A stretch of DNA of 64,000 nt from Ochotona curzoniae (Eukaryota; Chordata; Mammalia; Lagomorpha; Ochotonidae): assembly GCF_017591425.1 (NCBI RefSeq), contig NW_024467101.1:12102918-12166917 (forward strand). The letters are read 5' to 3'. Position 1 is the first letter of the stretch, and the number at the start of each line of letters is the position of its first letter. Shown piece by piece: positions 1-12,700 of the stretch. The position numbers and the translations under genes were made by a program. The notes beneath the pieces were generated by a model. That model was not told the DNA's origin and made no database searches. It saw only the letters and a list, made by a program, of their open reading frames with translations.

Positions 1-461
1 AGAACAGTGGCTGGATGCAGTTATAATGACTTCTGTGGTTCAGCCTTGAAATGGTATAGCACAATCTAATTCATCCACTTTTAGGAGGTGCTGCCACCGA
101 GTATTATAAACACGTGGAAACTCTTCATTTCCTTTGTCCCCATAAATCCCTTTTTCAACAAAAAGCTGTTAAATAATGTGAGTAGGAGAGCCATCCTTAG
201 AGGCAGACAAGAATAACAATGTCTAATTAAGATGTCATTATTTGATGTAAATTGCAAAAATATCAAAAATGTGTGGTCTCTTCAGGGACTAAATATTTCT
301 TCTGTAATTTTGTTTATTGCTTTCATTGCTCTTACAGATAAGCAAGCTAACAGAGTCCTGAAAACAAGAGGCTTTGTCGCACGATGCTGACATCTCAGCT
401 CTGCTACTGACCAGGTGTGTGGCTCTGTACATGTCACTTTAATTTTTTACCATCTCAGATT

Positions 462-1116
462 TGGGCTTAGCGCTGTAGCTTAGTGGTTAGGGTGCTGCTT
501 GGGACACCTGCAGCCCATGTCAGGGTGCCTGGGATCCCATCCCAGGTGATTTTTAAAAGACATTTACTTATTTATTTGAAAGTTGTATCAGCATACACAC
601 AGGCGCTGTAGACTTCAGAGAGATATTTTTCCATTTACCGATTCACTCCCCAAATCGCCACAACAGCTAGGGCTGGTCTTAGCTGAAACAGGTGCCAACA
701 ACTCCATCTGGGTCTCCCTTCTGGGTAGCAGGGGCCCAAACAGTTAGGTGATGATGCATGCCTTCCACGTGCATTAGCAGGGAGCTGGATCAGAAGTGAA
801 GCAACAGGGATTTGAACCATCACTCTCTCTACAAGATGCCAGTGTTGTAAGTAGCAGCTGAACCTGCTGCATTCCAATACTGGCCACCCCTCAGCTCAGC
901 TTCCTGCTGATGCACACACTGGGAGGCAGGAGATGATTGCTCAAGCGCTTGGGTTCTTGCTACCACATGGGAGATTGGAAATGAGCTCCTGGTTCCTGTC
1001 GCAAGCCTGGCACTGCCCTGGCTGTTGCAGGCATTTGGGAAATGACCCAGTGGAGTCCCCCAACGAATCTCTCACTCTCACTTTGCTTTTCCAATACGTA
1101 AAGGTAGAAAAAAAAG
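462..1116 (+). mobile_element. Nested C-type SINEs (outer +, inner - at about 550-890)
   Basis: A plus-strand SINE head (from about 462, GGGATCCCATCCCAGG) is interrupted by a minus-strand copy whose tail starts TTTTTAAAAGACATTTACTT at about 550. The outer element resumes at about 891 and runs to an A-rich end near 1116. Confidence 0.7.
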
Positions 1117-1954
1117 TTAAGTTGATGGTTGATGGCCAATGATGTGATCAACCATGCTCATGCAACAAAGTTTTTGTAAACACGCACAGGGACAGGAAAG
1201 GACAGGTTAGGAGCCCTCATGTGGCTGAGCAGGTGAAGACTGGAGAGGGGTGCTGTCGCACCTGCCGAGGGTGTGAATGTGCTGTGCTACCTTGCCCTGT
1301 CTTCCTTCTTCTGTAGCATTTGTAACATGCTGTCCTCTGGGGGTAACCAAAATTAGTGTTTCCCTGAGGTCTATGTGCCTTTCTGGCGGATCTACTGAAC
1401 CCGTAAAGAGGGCCTAGGCACCCTGATTTATGGCCAGCTGGTCAGACACACAGGGAAAGCCAGCTGGGGTTCTCAGCTGGCATTTGGAACATCTGCGGGT
1501 GAACTGCTCATCTGTGAAGGAATCTTCCCTGTATGAGGGAAACAGTCCCCTGGTAGGTGAGCAGCTTGGGAATGGGGCAAGGACTCTGTCGCCAGGAACT
1601 CCTCCAGCCGAGCCACCAGCCCTTTCCAGCCCTGCAAATGGCCTCAGCTTCAAGCTCCAGTGGCTCCTAAACCCGTGGCAGATGAGGGGAAGTTACCCTC
1701 CTTGCTCTGTGGAGCCCTGGAGGAATGAGTCCAGAAGAAGGGAGTGGCACTCACTGTCCAGCCGCAGGCTTGTGTGTTGATCTGCACGTTGGGTCTCCTC
1801 CCCTCGCTAAAGTTCTTTCCACCCCACTGTCATGCTGACATACAGCTTTCTTCCCAAAGCCCTCAGGGGTGGCGGAGGGGTCTGATGCTTGAAGTACACA
1901 TCAATTTGTTCTGCTGGGTCCTGGGAAGGGAGCATCACGCAGGCTAACATTTTC

Positions 1955-2060
1955 CATTCTAAGGGACCCCATGATGTGGGTAGGTTGTTATTCCCATTTT
2001 GGAGACTGGGACAGTGAGGCATGGAAAGGTAAGCTGCTCCCTTAGGCTCCTCCTCCTCTC
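1955..2060 (+). mobile_element. MIR SINE fragment
   Basis: TTATTCCCATTTTGGAGACT with GAGGCATGGAAAGGTAAG resembles the conserved MIR core. Confidence 0.45.
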
Positions 2061-2804
2061 TCTCCCTTCTCTCCAAGCTACCTCCTTTCTAGACAAAAAG
2101 AAGGTGCACAAGGTGTGGCCTAAGAGGGGCGCGAAATGAGGGACTTGGACCCTTCAGGCATGAAGCTGGGTCACCCTCACTCCCAGCCAGAGTACAAGTC
2201 AGAAGTGGGGGAACCAGGCACATGTAGCAGAGTGGGGAGCATCCCTGATGGCTGGGAGACCAGGAGCCCCAGCGGGACGATGCTTCGCTCCTCACCAGTC
2301 TCGTGGGAGTCGCTGCCGTGAAAGAGCCACCAGAACCTTGGAGGAACTGCTCTTATAGGGGCTGAACTTGACCATTTAGGGGCAATGCCAGCTGACCCAT
2401 GGAGTGCAACAGCTGGACAGTGTTGGCTGCAGGGATGGGGCTATCTGGAGTCCCCTTTCAGGGATGGGGTCTTCAGTCCTATAGAAGATCACAGCCGAGT
2501 CCTTTGCAGGGATTGCCATGGCCAAGGTCATGTTCCCTCCTTGAGGGCAGTACACATCCGAAGACTGATGTGAGGGTGGACAGGTCAGGCCTGCAGATCT
2601 CATTGTGGAGCAACCTGAAGGGGCATGTCGACTTCCAAGTCCCTATAGGGTTAGGGTGAGGGGCAGAGGCCATCCAACCCGTGAAATCACTTGGTCTGGC
2701 CCTCCCAAGGCAATCACAGGCAGGACCTGAAATTCATTAAACCTCCAGCAGGCTAATGTTTAAGTTGGTCATTTTATATGATATACAAGTGATGTTATGA
2801 ATAC

Positions 2805-2953
2805 TCAAATTACCCCAGGCAGAAACAGCCCAGCCCCAGCAATTATTGCAGCCATGTGGGGAATGAACCAGCAGATGAAAGATCTTCATCTCACTCTGTT
2901 TCTCCCTTACCCTCTCTCTCTAACTATCTTTGAAATAAATAAAACAAATATCA
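2805..2953 (+). mobile_element. C-type SINE, 3' part
   Basis: GGGGAATGAACCAGCAGATG, a pyrimidine-rich (TCTC) tail region and ATAAATAAAACAAA match the 3' half of the family. The head is absent. Confidence 0.65.
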
Positions 2954-3522
2954 AGAACAACTCAGATGCTGTTGGCTGACAGCTTGGGGTCTTAGTTTCA
3001 CTTTCACACCGTGCGACTTGGCCACAGGATCTCTCCCCCAGGGCCACAGTTCCCTTGGATCAGGGAGACTGTGGTGACACCATAGCATTACCCCACCCCT
3101 GCTGTGTGCCATGTGTCAGAGTGAAAGGCCCTGTTGACACTAGCCCTATTGCTACACTTTCTTCTTTTACTTTCCTCACCTTGCACCTAGTGGCTTGCTT
3201 TTGTTACTGTTGCCACGCTGTTCTGCATCACTGGCTCCTTAAAGTCAGATCGCTGCTGGGGCCACTACTGCATTCTTTGGAGGCTGTAAACCTCACACAG
3301 TCGGTCATTGATGTTTACAGGGCTTTGCATCCAGGACCCTTGGCAGATGTTCAAACCACTTCTATAAAATGATGTGCTATTTGCATCTCACTTATACATA
3401 TCCTCTGTATACTTCAGATCCTCTCTAGATGACTTATGATACTTAACACCGTGTAAATACTGTGCATATAGCTGTCAGTACAGTTTAGGGGCAAATGACA
3501 AAGGGAAAAGATGCTGCATTCA

Positions 3523-3532
3523 GTATGCGTGT

Positions 3533-3562
<30 letters not shown>
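3523..3562. repeat. Alternating purine-pyrimidine tract, (GT)(GC)(AC)11
   Basis: 40 nt of unbroken purine-pyrimidine alternation just beyond the SVOP exon 6 donor. Confidence 0.9.
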
Positions 3563-3565
<3 letters not shown>

Positions 3566-3670
3566 CACACAGACATTTTTCCGAAGACCTGCAGTAGATT
3601 GAATCCAAGGAAGCATAATCCCCAGATACCGAGGCCCCCACTGCAGGGCCGGCGCTGGTTGTTTACTTAC

Positions 3671-3795
3671 GACTGGGGGACCCCTCCGATTCCAAAGCCC
3701 ACCAGTCCCCGGAGCACCAGGATCCAGCTATACACGGGGGCGAAAGCACTGAGGATGCCGTAGTACAGGGTCCAGAGCACGCTGATCTTCAGCCC
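3671..3795 (-). CDS. SVOP: SVOP coding exon 6
   Basis: The acceptor CCACAG ends at 3796 and the donor GTAAGT starts at 3670. The exon is 125 nt and encodes residues 152-193 ([18 protein letters not shown] to GIGGVPQS), membrane segments 3-4. The next exon is not found down to position 1. Confidence 0.94.
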
Positions 3796-6700
3796 CTGTG
3801 GAGGAGCAAGATATGGAATCATGTAGGTGTGCCCCTGCACCCTGCTGCATACCACTAGGAGGGCCAAACTAAAGGTACCTTGCCTGGCCAAGTGGAGGCC
3901 AGGGGTGCTCTGTCCAGATGGTGCCAATCCCTAGCAGGTCAGTGAGAAAATTGGAGGTCATTCTTGGTGCTTGCCCTATGATATGCATAAGATACAATAG
4001 ACTCGTCCTGAGCCATTCAGCGTCTCAATTGCCCTCTCCCCGTCCCCCAGGTGTGTGAAAGCTGAAAGATGTTTCTGATTGATAGGCCACCCCTGGTACG
4101 ATACTCTGCTCCAGGGTCAACAGGACGGCACTGTATGAAAGTCGGGGGCATGGCACTGTATGAACATCTGCCTGATGTGTCGGAAGCACAGTTTCCAGAT
4201 GAATCAAAGGGAGATTCATGTTATCTGGATCTCCCCAAAGTCGTTCATTCAGGAAAGCTTGTTGTCAATGGTTACACTGCTTGTGGGATGTGAGTCATTG
4301 GGGACCACGTCAGCATCCATCAGTGTACATCTACAGCATCTGTCTGCAAACAGATCTGATCTCAAAAGGTCACCTACAGCCCCGCTTCCCATCCAGCTCC
4401 CTGCTTGTGGCCTAGGAAAGCAGTCGAAGATGGCCCAAAGCCTTGGGACCCTGCACCCAGGTGGAAGACCTGGAAGAGGCTCTGGGCTCCTGGCTAAAAA
4501 GGGAAATATGAGGAAACAATATTGATGATCTTCAGTGGTAAACATAGCTATAATCAGGACAAATGTTGGCTACCTTCTTTGTCGTCCTATGGACATTCGC
4601 ATATTGAATATAAGTCTTATTTATTTATTTATATTTGAAAGGCAAAATTACAGAGAGAAGGAGAGACACATAGAGAAATATGTTCCATTCAGTGTTTCAC
4701 TTCCTCAACAGGAGGAGGAGCCAGGAGCCAGAAACTTTTCTGGGTGTCCTGCTGTGGGAGCAGAAGCCCAAGCACGTGGGCCACCTTCTGCTGCCTGCCC
4801 AGGTACATTACCAGGGATCTGGATGAGAAATGGAGCAGCAGGGTCTTGAACTGGCTTCCATGCGGGATGCCAGCATGGCAGGTGGAGGCTTAACCTGATA
4901 TGCCATGACTCTGGCCACACATAAGTCTTTTTTGTTGCTTTATTAATGATCTTGTGAAAATGTCTCTTACAAAATCTCCCTCACATCGTGGTCAAGGCAC
5001 CGTGATGGCTTGGACGTGGTTTGTGTCTGTCCCACAGGGTTCATGGGCTGGGAGCTTGGTCCCCAGTGTGTCGGTGTCAAGAAGTAAGACCTGGCAGGGA
5101 GTCATTGCTCATACTCCAGTATCTTGCCTCCTCATGTGACCATCATGTGATCACCACGTGGTCTCTGCCTCTTGGCCAAGTCCCCTGCCATCATGATGCT
5201 GTCCTCCATGAAGGCCTCAAGCCTTTAAACCTGCAGAGCTGTGAGCAGAACAAGCCTCTTGTTAAGCTCCCCAATCTTGGGTTTTGTTATAGTAACAGGA
5301 CATGGACTACTACCAGGAATGGGAACTGACAGGGGTCAAGCCACCAGACCTATTTTTCACTGTTTTCTCAGACACAGTAGCAGGAAGCCGGATCGGAAGC
5401 AGAGCAGCCAGCCCCAGTCGTGGACACTTGGGATGTGAAACAGCGGATGGAAGATCTTCCTCTCTGTCTCTCCTCCTCTCTGTATATCTGACTTTGCAAT
5501 AAAAATCAATCTTTCAAAAAAAAAGAAGAAGAGCTTAGTGATATATTTTTTATTGGAGAGTCAGATATACAGAGAGGAGGAGAGAGAGAGGAAGATCTGT
5601 CCGATGATTCACTCCCCAAGCAGCCGCAACAGCCAGAGCTGAGCCAATCCAAAGCCAGGAGCACAGAGCCTCTTTGGAGTCTCCCATGCGGGTGCAGGGC
5701 CCCAAGGCTTTGGGCCGTCCTCAACGACCTTCCCAGGCCACAAGCAGGGAGCTGGATGGGAAGCAGGGCTGCAGGGATTAGAACCGATGCCCATATGGGA
5801 TCCCAGCACATGCAAATCGAGGACTTTCACCACTAGGCTACTGTGCCGGGACCAGGCTGTTCCATTTCTGATCCATCTACCTGTGAACGTGCTGGGAAGG
5901 TAGTGTGAGATGACTTCAGTACTTGGGCCTCTACCACCCACGTGGGAGACCTGGCTGGAGTTCCTGGCTTCTGGCTTCAGCCTGGCCCAATCCCAGCTAT
6001 TGTGGCGCTTTGGGGGGAGTTGAACCAGAGGATGGAAGATCTCTTTTTCTGTCTCTCCCTTGCACTCTGTCCCTCTGCCTTTCAAATAAATGAAACAAAT
6101 CTTTATATAGGTAAGCAGTTGGCACCTGCCACACAGACACTGAATGCCCTTCTTTTGGCTTAAACTAACTTAACAGGGATTTCCTCTCTCCCCCTTGGAA
6201 CTCAAAGATTGTAGGATTGACATAGGGTGTATTCAACAGCAGAGAAAATAAAAGAAAATCAGAGCAAGAAAAAAGGAATGGGGTGGGGTGGTGGGGACGA
6301 GGACTCCCAGACTGGACACAGGGGAAACAAAGATAAACCTCCCTCCAGGGCTGTTGGGGGAGGGGATGGATTTATGCCCTTTGCCAGGCAGCACACCCAG
6401 GCTTGCTACCCTCTCCCATTGGATCACAAAAGATTGCAGCTGGCACTGCATTTGTCTGCTGATGCCAGAGCTTTCCAGTTGCCCAGAAAACAAGGACTCA
6501 GCAACCAGGGCTAAGTTCTGCCCGTGCCAGGACAAAGACCGGGTGCTCTTGGCAAAGCCTGTCTGAGAGCTGTCCTTGTGGGCCTTGGGGTGGCTCATGA
6601 ACGCCAGAGCCATCCAACCCAACATCACCCCCCCGCCGAGCCCTGACATTCAGGCAGGTGCCTGATTCCCTCAAGGTGCCCTTAGCACGTGTCTTCTCAG

Positions 6701-9700
6701 GGCTCCTACCAGGCCCCAGGGCTAGACGGCCACACTTCTAGGGGTCAACCTCCATCTTTCTGCAGCTGCCACAAGCCCTCCAAGTTCTGCACAGACCAGA
6801 GCAGCCCCCTAATTCCTAACCCCACGAGTGCTCATCCCACAGGGTCACGTGCCACCCGATGAAAGCACGTCTCCTAGCATGCGAAGGCTTGCCAGTTGCC
6901 CAGCCAGCTCAGATTCCTGGGCATTCCAAAGCAGTTTTGTAATTGCGGCTTGAGCCATCCTCTCTGAGGCCAGGCCATGATCCCAGGCCAAAGAACAAGC
7001 AGTTTCTTTGCTCTGTCTCTGGTTGCTGGAGCCTCCCACCAGGGTGGAGGTTAGTCAGCCAGCTGGGGGAGCGACAGGACATCCTGTGTACAGGCAGCTC
7101 TCCCACCCTGAGCTCCACACCTTTGGCCAGAATGAACGTCCAACAGATGAGGAGGCTAATCCGGTTTTGTCCCCCAGAGGCCAAGGTCGGGAGGATGAAG
7201 GATGTGAAGGTTGGAGGCAGATCTGCTTGTATTTAATGCTGGTGCTGCCTTCCATGTGCACCACAAGCCTGGCCCATGATAGAAACCCTAACAGAACTCT
7301 GTCTCTGAGTTGAGAGGTTAGTGTTCAAGGCCATTTACGCCTCATTGCAGCCCCCATAGGAGAAGAAAACCGGCACTCCACTCACAGATGGGAAAAGTGA
7401 GGCACGGAGGAATGGAACAACTTGCCCAAGGCCATGTAGCCTTGTGAGTGGAGGGGCTGGATTTGAACTCATGAAGCACATGCCCTATCATCTCACTTGT
7501 CCAGGAGAGCCCCTTGGGTAGAAGCCCGGAGGAGGGCTGATTGGTCCCAGGTGATGCTGTAAGAGGGGAAGGAAGGGTTCTCCCCAGTGCCACTGCTTGG
7601 TAGCACCATCTACATGTGGACTTCACAGCCTGGTCCTTCCATCGCAGCCCCAGCAACAATACCCTCCACATGGCACATCTTTGTGGCAGCGCTGGTCCTG
7701 TACAGGTGCAATATTGAATAGCCTCATTGGCCTCTACCCACCAGGTGACAGGAGCACCTTTCCCACGCCCATCCTCCAAAAGTGACAACCAAAACATCTC
7801 TAGATCTTAACTCCGTGACCTCCCCAAGAGAATTGCTGTTCTAGAAGATGCCAAAAATAAAGTCATAAGTCAGCAAGTGCCATTACTTGAAACCTCTCTA
7901 TAAGATCTTTTTCAAAAGTTTAGAAAATTGTTGTGTGAGAGATAGAGAGAGGAAACTTCCATCTGCTGGTTCACTCCCCCGTATCTGAAGTTTCGGGGCT
8001 GGATGGGGGGAGCACAGGACTGAAGCCAAGAGCCCCAGACTCCCACATGGGGGCCAAGAATCAAGTAATGGGGCCATTACTGCTGCTTTCAAGGACACAC
8101 ATGAGCAGGAAGCCAGAATCTGGAGCTGGACAGCACACAGGCGCCTAGGCCCTCCAATGTGAGATGCAGGCTAAGCACCCACTTTTTCATATGCAAACTC
8201 GTGCTTTCTCTTCTCTGTATTTTTCCTTTCCAAAAAATTTAATTTTTTTTTCGGAAAGGCAGAGTTAGAGAAAGAGTTCTTCCATTCATTGGTTTGCTTC
8301 CCACATGGCCAAAGAGACCTGGGCTCAAAATCCAGCAGTCAAAAGCTACTTCTGGGTCTCCGTGCGGGTTCAGGGTGCCAAGGCTTTTGGCCGTCCTCGA
8401 CTGCTTTCCCAGGCCACAAGCAGGGAGCTGGATGGGAAGTGGAGCAGCCAAGACTAGAACAGGTGCCCATATAGGATGCTGGCACCACAGGTAGGGGCTT
8501 AACCTGCTACAGCACATGCTGCCACCATCTCCTCTCTGTATTCTACAGAGCTACCTCCCGGAAATGGCCTTGGAAAGAGAATAAATGCCCCTTTCTACGG
8601 AGGGAAAGGACTCTAAGTTAGTGACCTTTTCAGGTATCCAAGAACATTTCTCCCTTGAGTCAACTGCTGCCCTTGTGGGGATCAGAGATGTGGGGTTAGG
8701 AAACAAGGAGACATAATCCTCTTCTGTCCCAGCTCAGCTTCTCAGGAAGTATTTCTTGTGTACTACCAGGCTAAGGCTGGCAATCCAGGTTCCCCATGTG
8801 AGTGTCAGGGACCCAGCCACTTGTATTACCACCTCGGCCGCCCAGGGTCTCTCAGCTGGACTCCAGGAGAGGCCCAACACCTAAAACCAGATGCTACGAG
8901 CTGGGATGCATGCAGGCACCCCCAGCAATGTCTTAGTCGTGGTACATAAAGCGGGTTGGAGGAGCTCAGAGCGCTAGGATCAACTAGTGATGTGTGCTGT
9001 GGGCATAGGATGGAAGATACAGGGTGAGTTAACACCTTGAAGAACCAGGCTCTGCCTGTTTGCTCTACTGAAGTGGCCCCAGACATTTAGATGCTTGGGC
9101 ATTTAAGGAGTGAACCAGTGGATGACAGATTTCCATCCCTCTGCCTTCCAGATACGCTCAAGTAATAACCAGGTGGGCATGCATGAGCCCGTTAAGAAAG
9201 CATGACTGGATGAGCACCTCGTGGTGCTCAGAAGCGCCCCCTGGTGTGAAAGCAGTGCAGGCTCTACTAGTTGTCTACCCAGGCTCCCGGGAGAGCCCAG
9301 AGTATGCGCTTGGCACGCAGAAGTTGCCTTACTGTTTTCCTGCCATACTGGTCTGAGATATTTCCCCAGAGCGTGGAGCTGGACATCATGCCGACGAAGA
9401 CCACCTGTGGGTATAAGGAGAGTGTCTGTCAACACAGAGTGCAGCAGAGACAGAGAACAACAACAAAAGCAACTGGTGATGTCATGCCCCTTGCAGCTGA
9501 TGACAGCAAGTCAGGGGACAAACCCTGGTCTAAACGTTTCTTTGGGAAATTTCACCAAGTCATGAAAAAACTGAATTGAAAGATAAATCTTGGTGCACAA
9601 TTCTCCTGAGGTGCCGTTGTTGTGGCACTGCAAGTTAAGCCACTACCTGTCCTTCCCACTCTGCTGATCCTACCAAATGTGATGAGCACTTGCAAGAACG

Positions 9701-12700
9701 TCGAAGAGGGCACCAGCGGTCTCCTTCTAAGTCCTTTCAGAATTCATCCAGCTTCTGATTCCTTTACAATTATTTACTCTTAGCCCCAGCCATGGGGCAG
9801 CCCCGCTGATAAGGGTAGAATCAGCTGCAAAGCTGCCAGGAGATGTGTTGTGGGGACCAACCACATGTGCTGAGGTCACAGTGTACTTCCACCCAGGGCC
9901 TTGGCAGCGGAAGGGAAGGGTCCTCCCACAGGACACCTCCATGTGCCCATAGAAGAGAAGCCCACAGGCCGCCTACCGAAGTCAGCAAGGCCACCTGCCA
10001 GCTGGGGAGGCGCCACTCGCAGTGCAGCTGAGGAGCCAGGATGCTCAGAATCATCATCTCCATGGCATCGGCCATCTGCAGAGAGGAAAGGGGACAGTGT
10101 GAGACAGGCTGCCGCCCAGGCCCACGTGGCCCAGGGACATCATCTTCCACCTGCTGTGCTTGCTTCCTTCCCCCCATGACAGAGAGGGGCCAGCCCTGTG
10201 GGGCAGGCGGCTATAGGAGGCTAAGCCACTGCCTGGGCTGCCCGCATCCAGTATCGAAGTGTCGTGTCCATCCTGGGTCCTCTGCTCCTCAGCTCCAGCT
10301 CCCTGCTAATGTGCCTTGGAACGCAGCAGAAGATAACCACATGGGAGACCTGCATGGAGGTCCTGGCTCCTGCTCCTAAGGGAGCATTTAAATGTGAGCA
10401 TTTAAGGGAGTGAACCAGCCATCCAAGATGGGCCTCTCACTCTGCCTTTCGAATACAGAAAGCACAAAAGGCACACTAAAAGCTAAAGCAACATGTTACC
10501 ATGTAGAAACTGATAAAGCCCTTTAGCATTCTTGGGGTATGGGCTGTGTTTTTTTCAGTGTTCACAAAAATAAGAGCCCTCTCTAAAGTGGGAAAAGAGC
10601 GTATTTCTAAAATCCAAGAAAAAAAAATTTTTTTTTTGATACAGCCAAGGAATGATCTTCTCTCTTCGTGCAATTAGAGACTAGATTATCCTCGGTTTGT
10701 GGGCCATTTGTTCATGTAGAATTACCAGTATAGTTAATAAGCGTGACCTGTTAATATACTAAGGCATATTAGAAAGTCCCAGTAATTAAATATTTTGATA
10801 CTGCTATGGGACTAGCCAGAACAGTGAGACAGAAATGAGAGCTTAGAAGCAGACCCATGAGGCTGGGGAAGAGCTGTATGGGATCAAACAGCGTTTCCAA
10901 TTAGTGGGAGAAATTGATGATGCATGTGGAAAAACGTGTAACTCGGTTGTGATCTATCACTCTCTCACACACACAAAATCAACCTTTTTCTAGGACACTA
11001 GGCTTTATAGCAATTTTAAAATTTACTTTGATTTGATTTGAAATGCAGAGGGACAGAGAGTGGGAGACAGATTTCCATTAGCTAGTTCACTCCCCAGAGG
11101 GCCGTGAGAGTTGGGGCTGGGCCATACCAAAGCCAGGAGGCTCCTGGGATGCCACCCAGGTGTCACATGTGGTCAGCAGGAACTGATGTACTGGAGCGGT
11201 CATCTGCTGCTTCCCTGGGTGTGCATTAACAGGCAGGTAGAGCCTAAGTGGAGGAGCTGGGGCCAGAACCAGGGACTCCAACATGGAGTGCAGGTGTCTA
11301 AAGGGGCGACTTAAGCACAAACACCCACCTTTGAGGTCCCTCCAGATGAATGTTCTGGCTGTTCTGGTGGTCAACCCATCTAAGAGGATTTCCACGAGGG
11401 ACTATAAGCCCCTTGAAGCAAAAGGCAAAGTCATTTGTGCCCATAGGAGGGGTCCAGAGCTAACATCACAGGTGCACCGTGGAATGAAGAGTTGGTGTGT
11501 TGGCCAGGGGCTTTGACTCTTTCAGGGCCATCACCAGCACACCCAGCTCCCCTGAGCCACCCCACATTCCACCAGCTCACACTGCTATTCCACCAAGCAT
11601 CACTGCACAGAACACCTGTTGGTTAGGACTCCAGCATGGCTTCTGTAGACATGGAAACCTGGGGAGTGGCATGAGAGCCCACTGAGGACTCCCATGAGGT
11701 GGACACCAGCTTCACAGTACTCACCCATGCTAAGCCAGTGAGGACAGACAGCTTCCATTGAAACTTTCCAAACCCGATGGCTTCCACCGCATCCTCCACC
11801 ATGAAAGTATCTATAAGGGAGTAAAGGGTGGGGATGAGATCAGTGCCACTTGCAGTTGTCTTGTGTGTGTGTGTGTTTGTGTACATGTGTGCATGAGTGT
11901 GTGAATACATTTGTGTGTGTGTGTGTATGTGTATAATTAACCCTACATAACTTTGTAAACATCCACATTACGTAATGCCATATACAACTGTGTAGAATGG
12001 GTAGATAATGAAAGACACATTGAGTGTATTTCTAATTAGTATTTAAAAGATAAACAAGATGGGCAACAGGACAGTGCACTTTTGTTCTGAGAGGTGGACG
12101 CCTGGGTGTGTGTTTCTCTCCATAGCATATACGAAAGACTTGGTGGTTTTGTCTTTACTGTCTTTGGAAGAGAGAAGACTCAACGTTTTGTATGATTTCC
12201 TTCATTAGGTAAAAAAAAAAGGGAGATTTTTATTGAAAGGCAGATTTACAGAGAGAGTGAGGGAAAGAGAGAGACAGATCTTTCATCTATTGCTTCAACT
12301 TCCCACATAGCTGCAACAACTGAAGCCAGGAGCCAGGAGCTGCTTTTGGGTCTCCCAAATGGGTGCAGCAGCCCAAGGACTTTGGCCATCTTCTGCTCCT
12401 TTTCAGGCATAGTAGCAGCCCATATGGGATGCTGGCACCACGGATGGAAGCTTAACCTACCACTATACTGTGGTGCTGGCCCAGAATATACTTTTAAAAA
12501 AAAGATTTATTTATTTTTATTGGAAAGGTAGATATATAAAGAAGAAGATACACAGAGAAAGATCCTCCATCCATTGGTTTACTCCTGAAGTAGTCACAAT
12601 GGCCAGAGCTGAGCTGATTTGAAGCCAGGAAGTCCTCTGGATCTCCCACACAGATGCAGGGTCCCAAGGCTTCAGACCATCCTCTTCTGGTTTCCCAGGC

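Larger units (their letters stand above)
1..3670. other. SVOP: SVOP intron 6 (left part)
   Basis: Holds nested SINEs (462-1116), a MIR piece, a SINE 3' end and the alternating tract at 3523. No SVOP exon 7 sequence was recognised; the first 460 bp show nothing. Confidence 0.8.
3796..9332. other. SVOP: SVOP intron 5
   Basis: SINEs, one MaLR-like LTR and a MIR. Stretches 3800-4600, 6110-7330 and 7500-7890 are unique sequence with no feature I can name. Confidence 0.8.
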
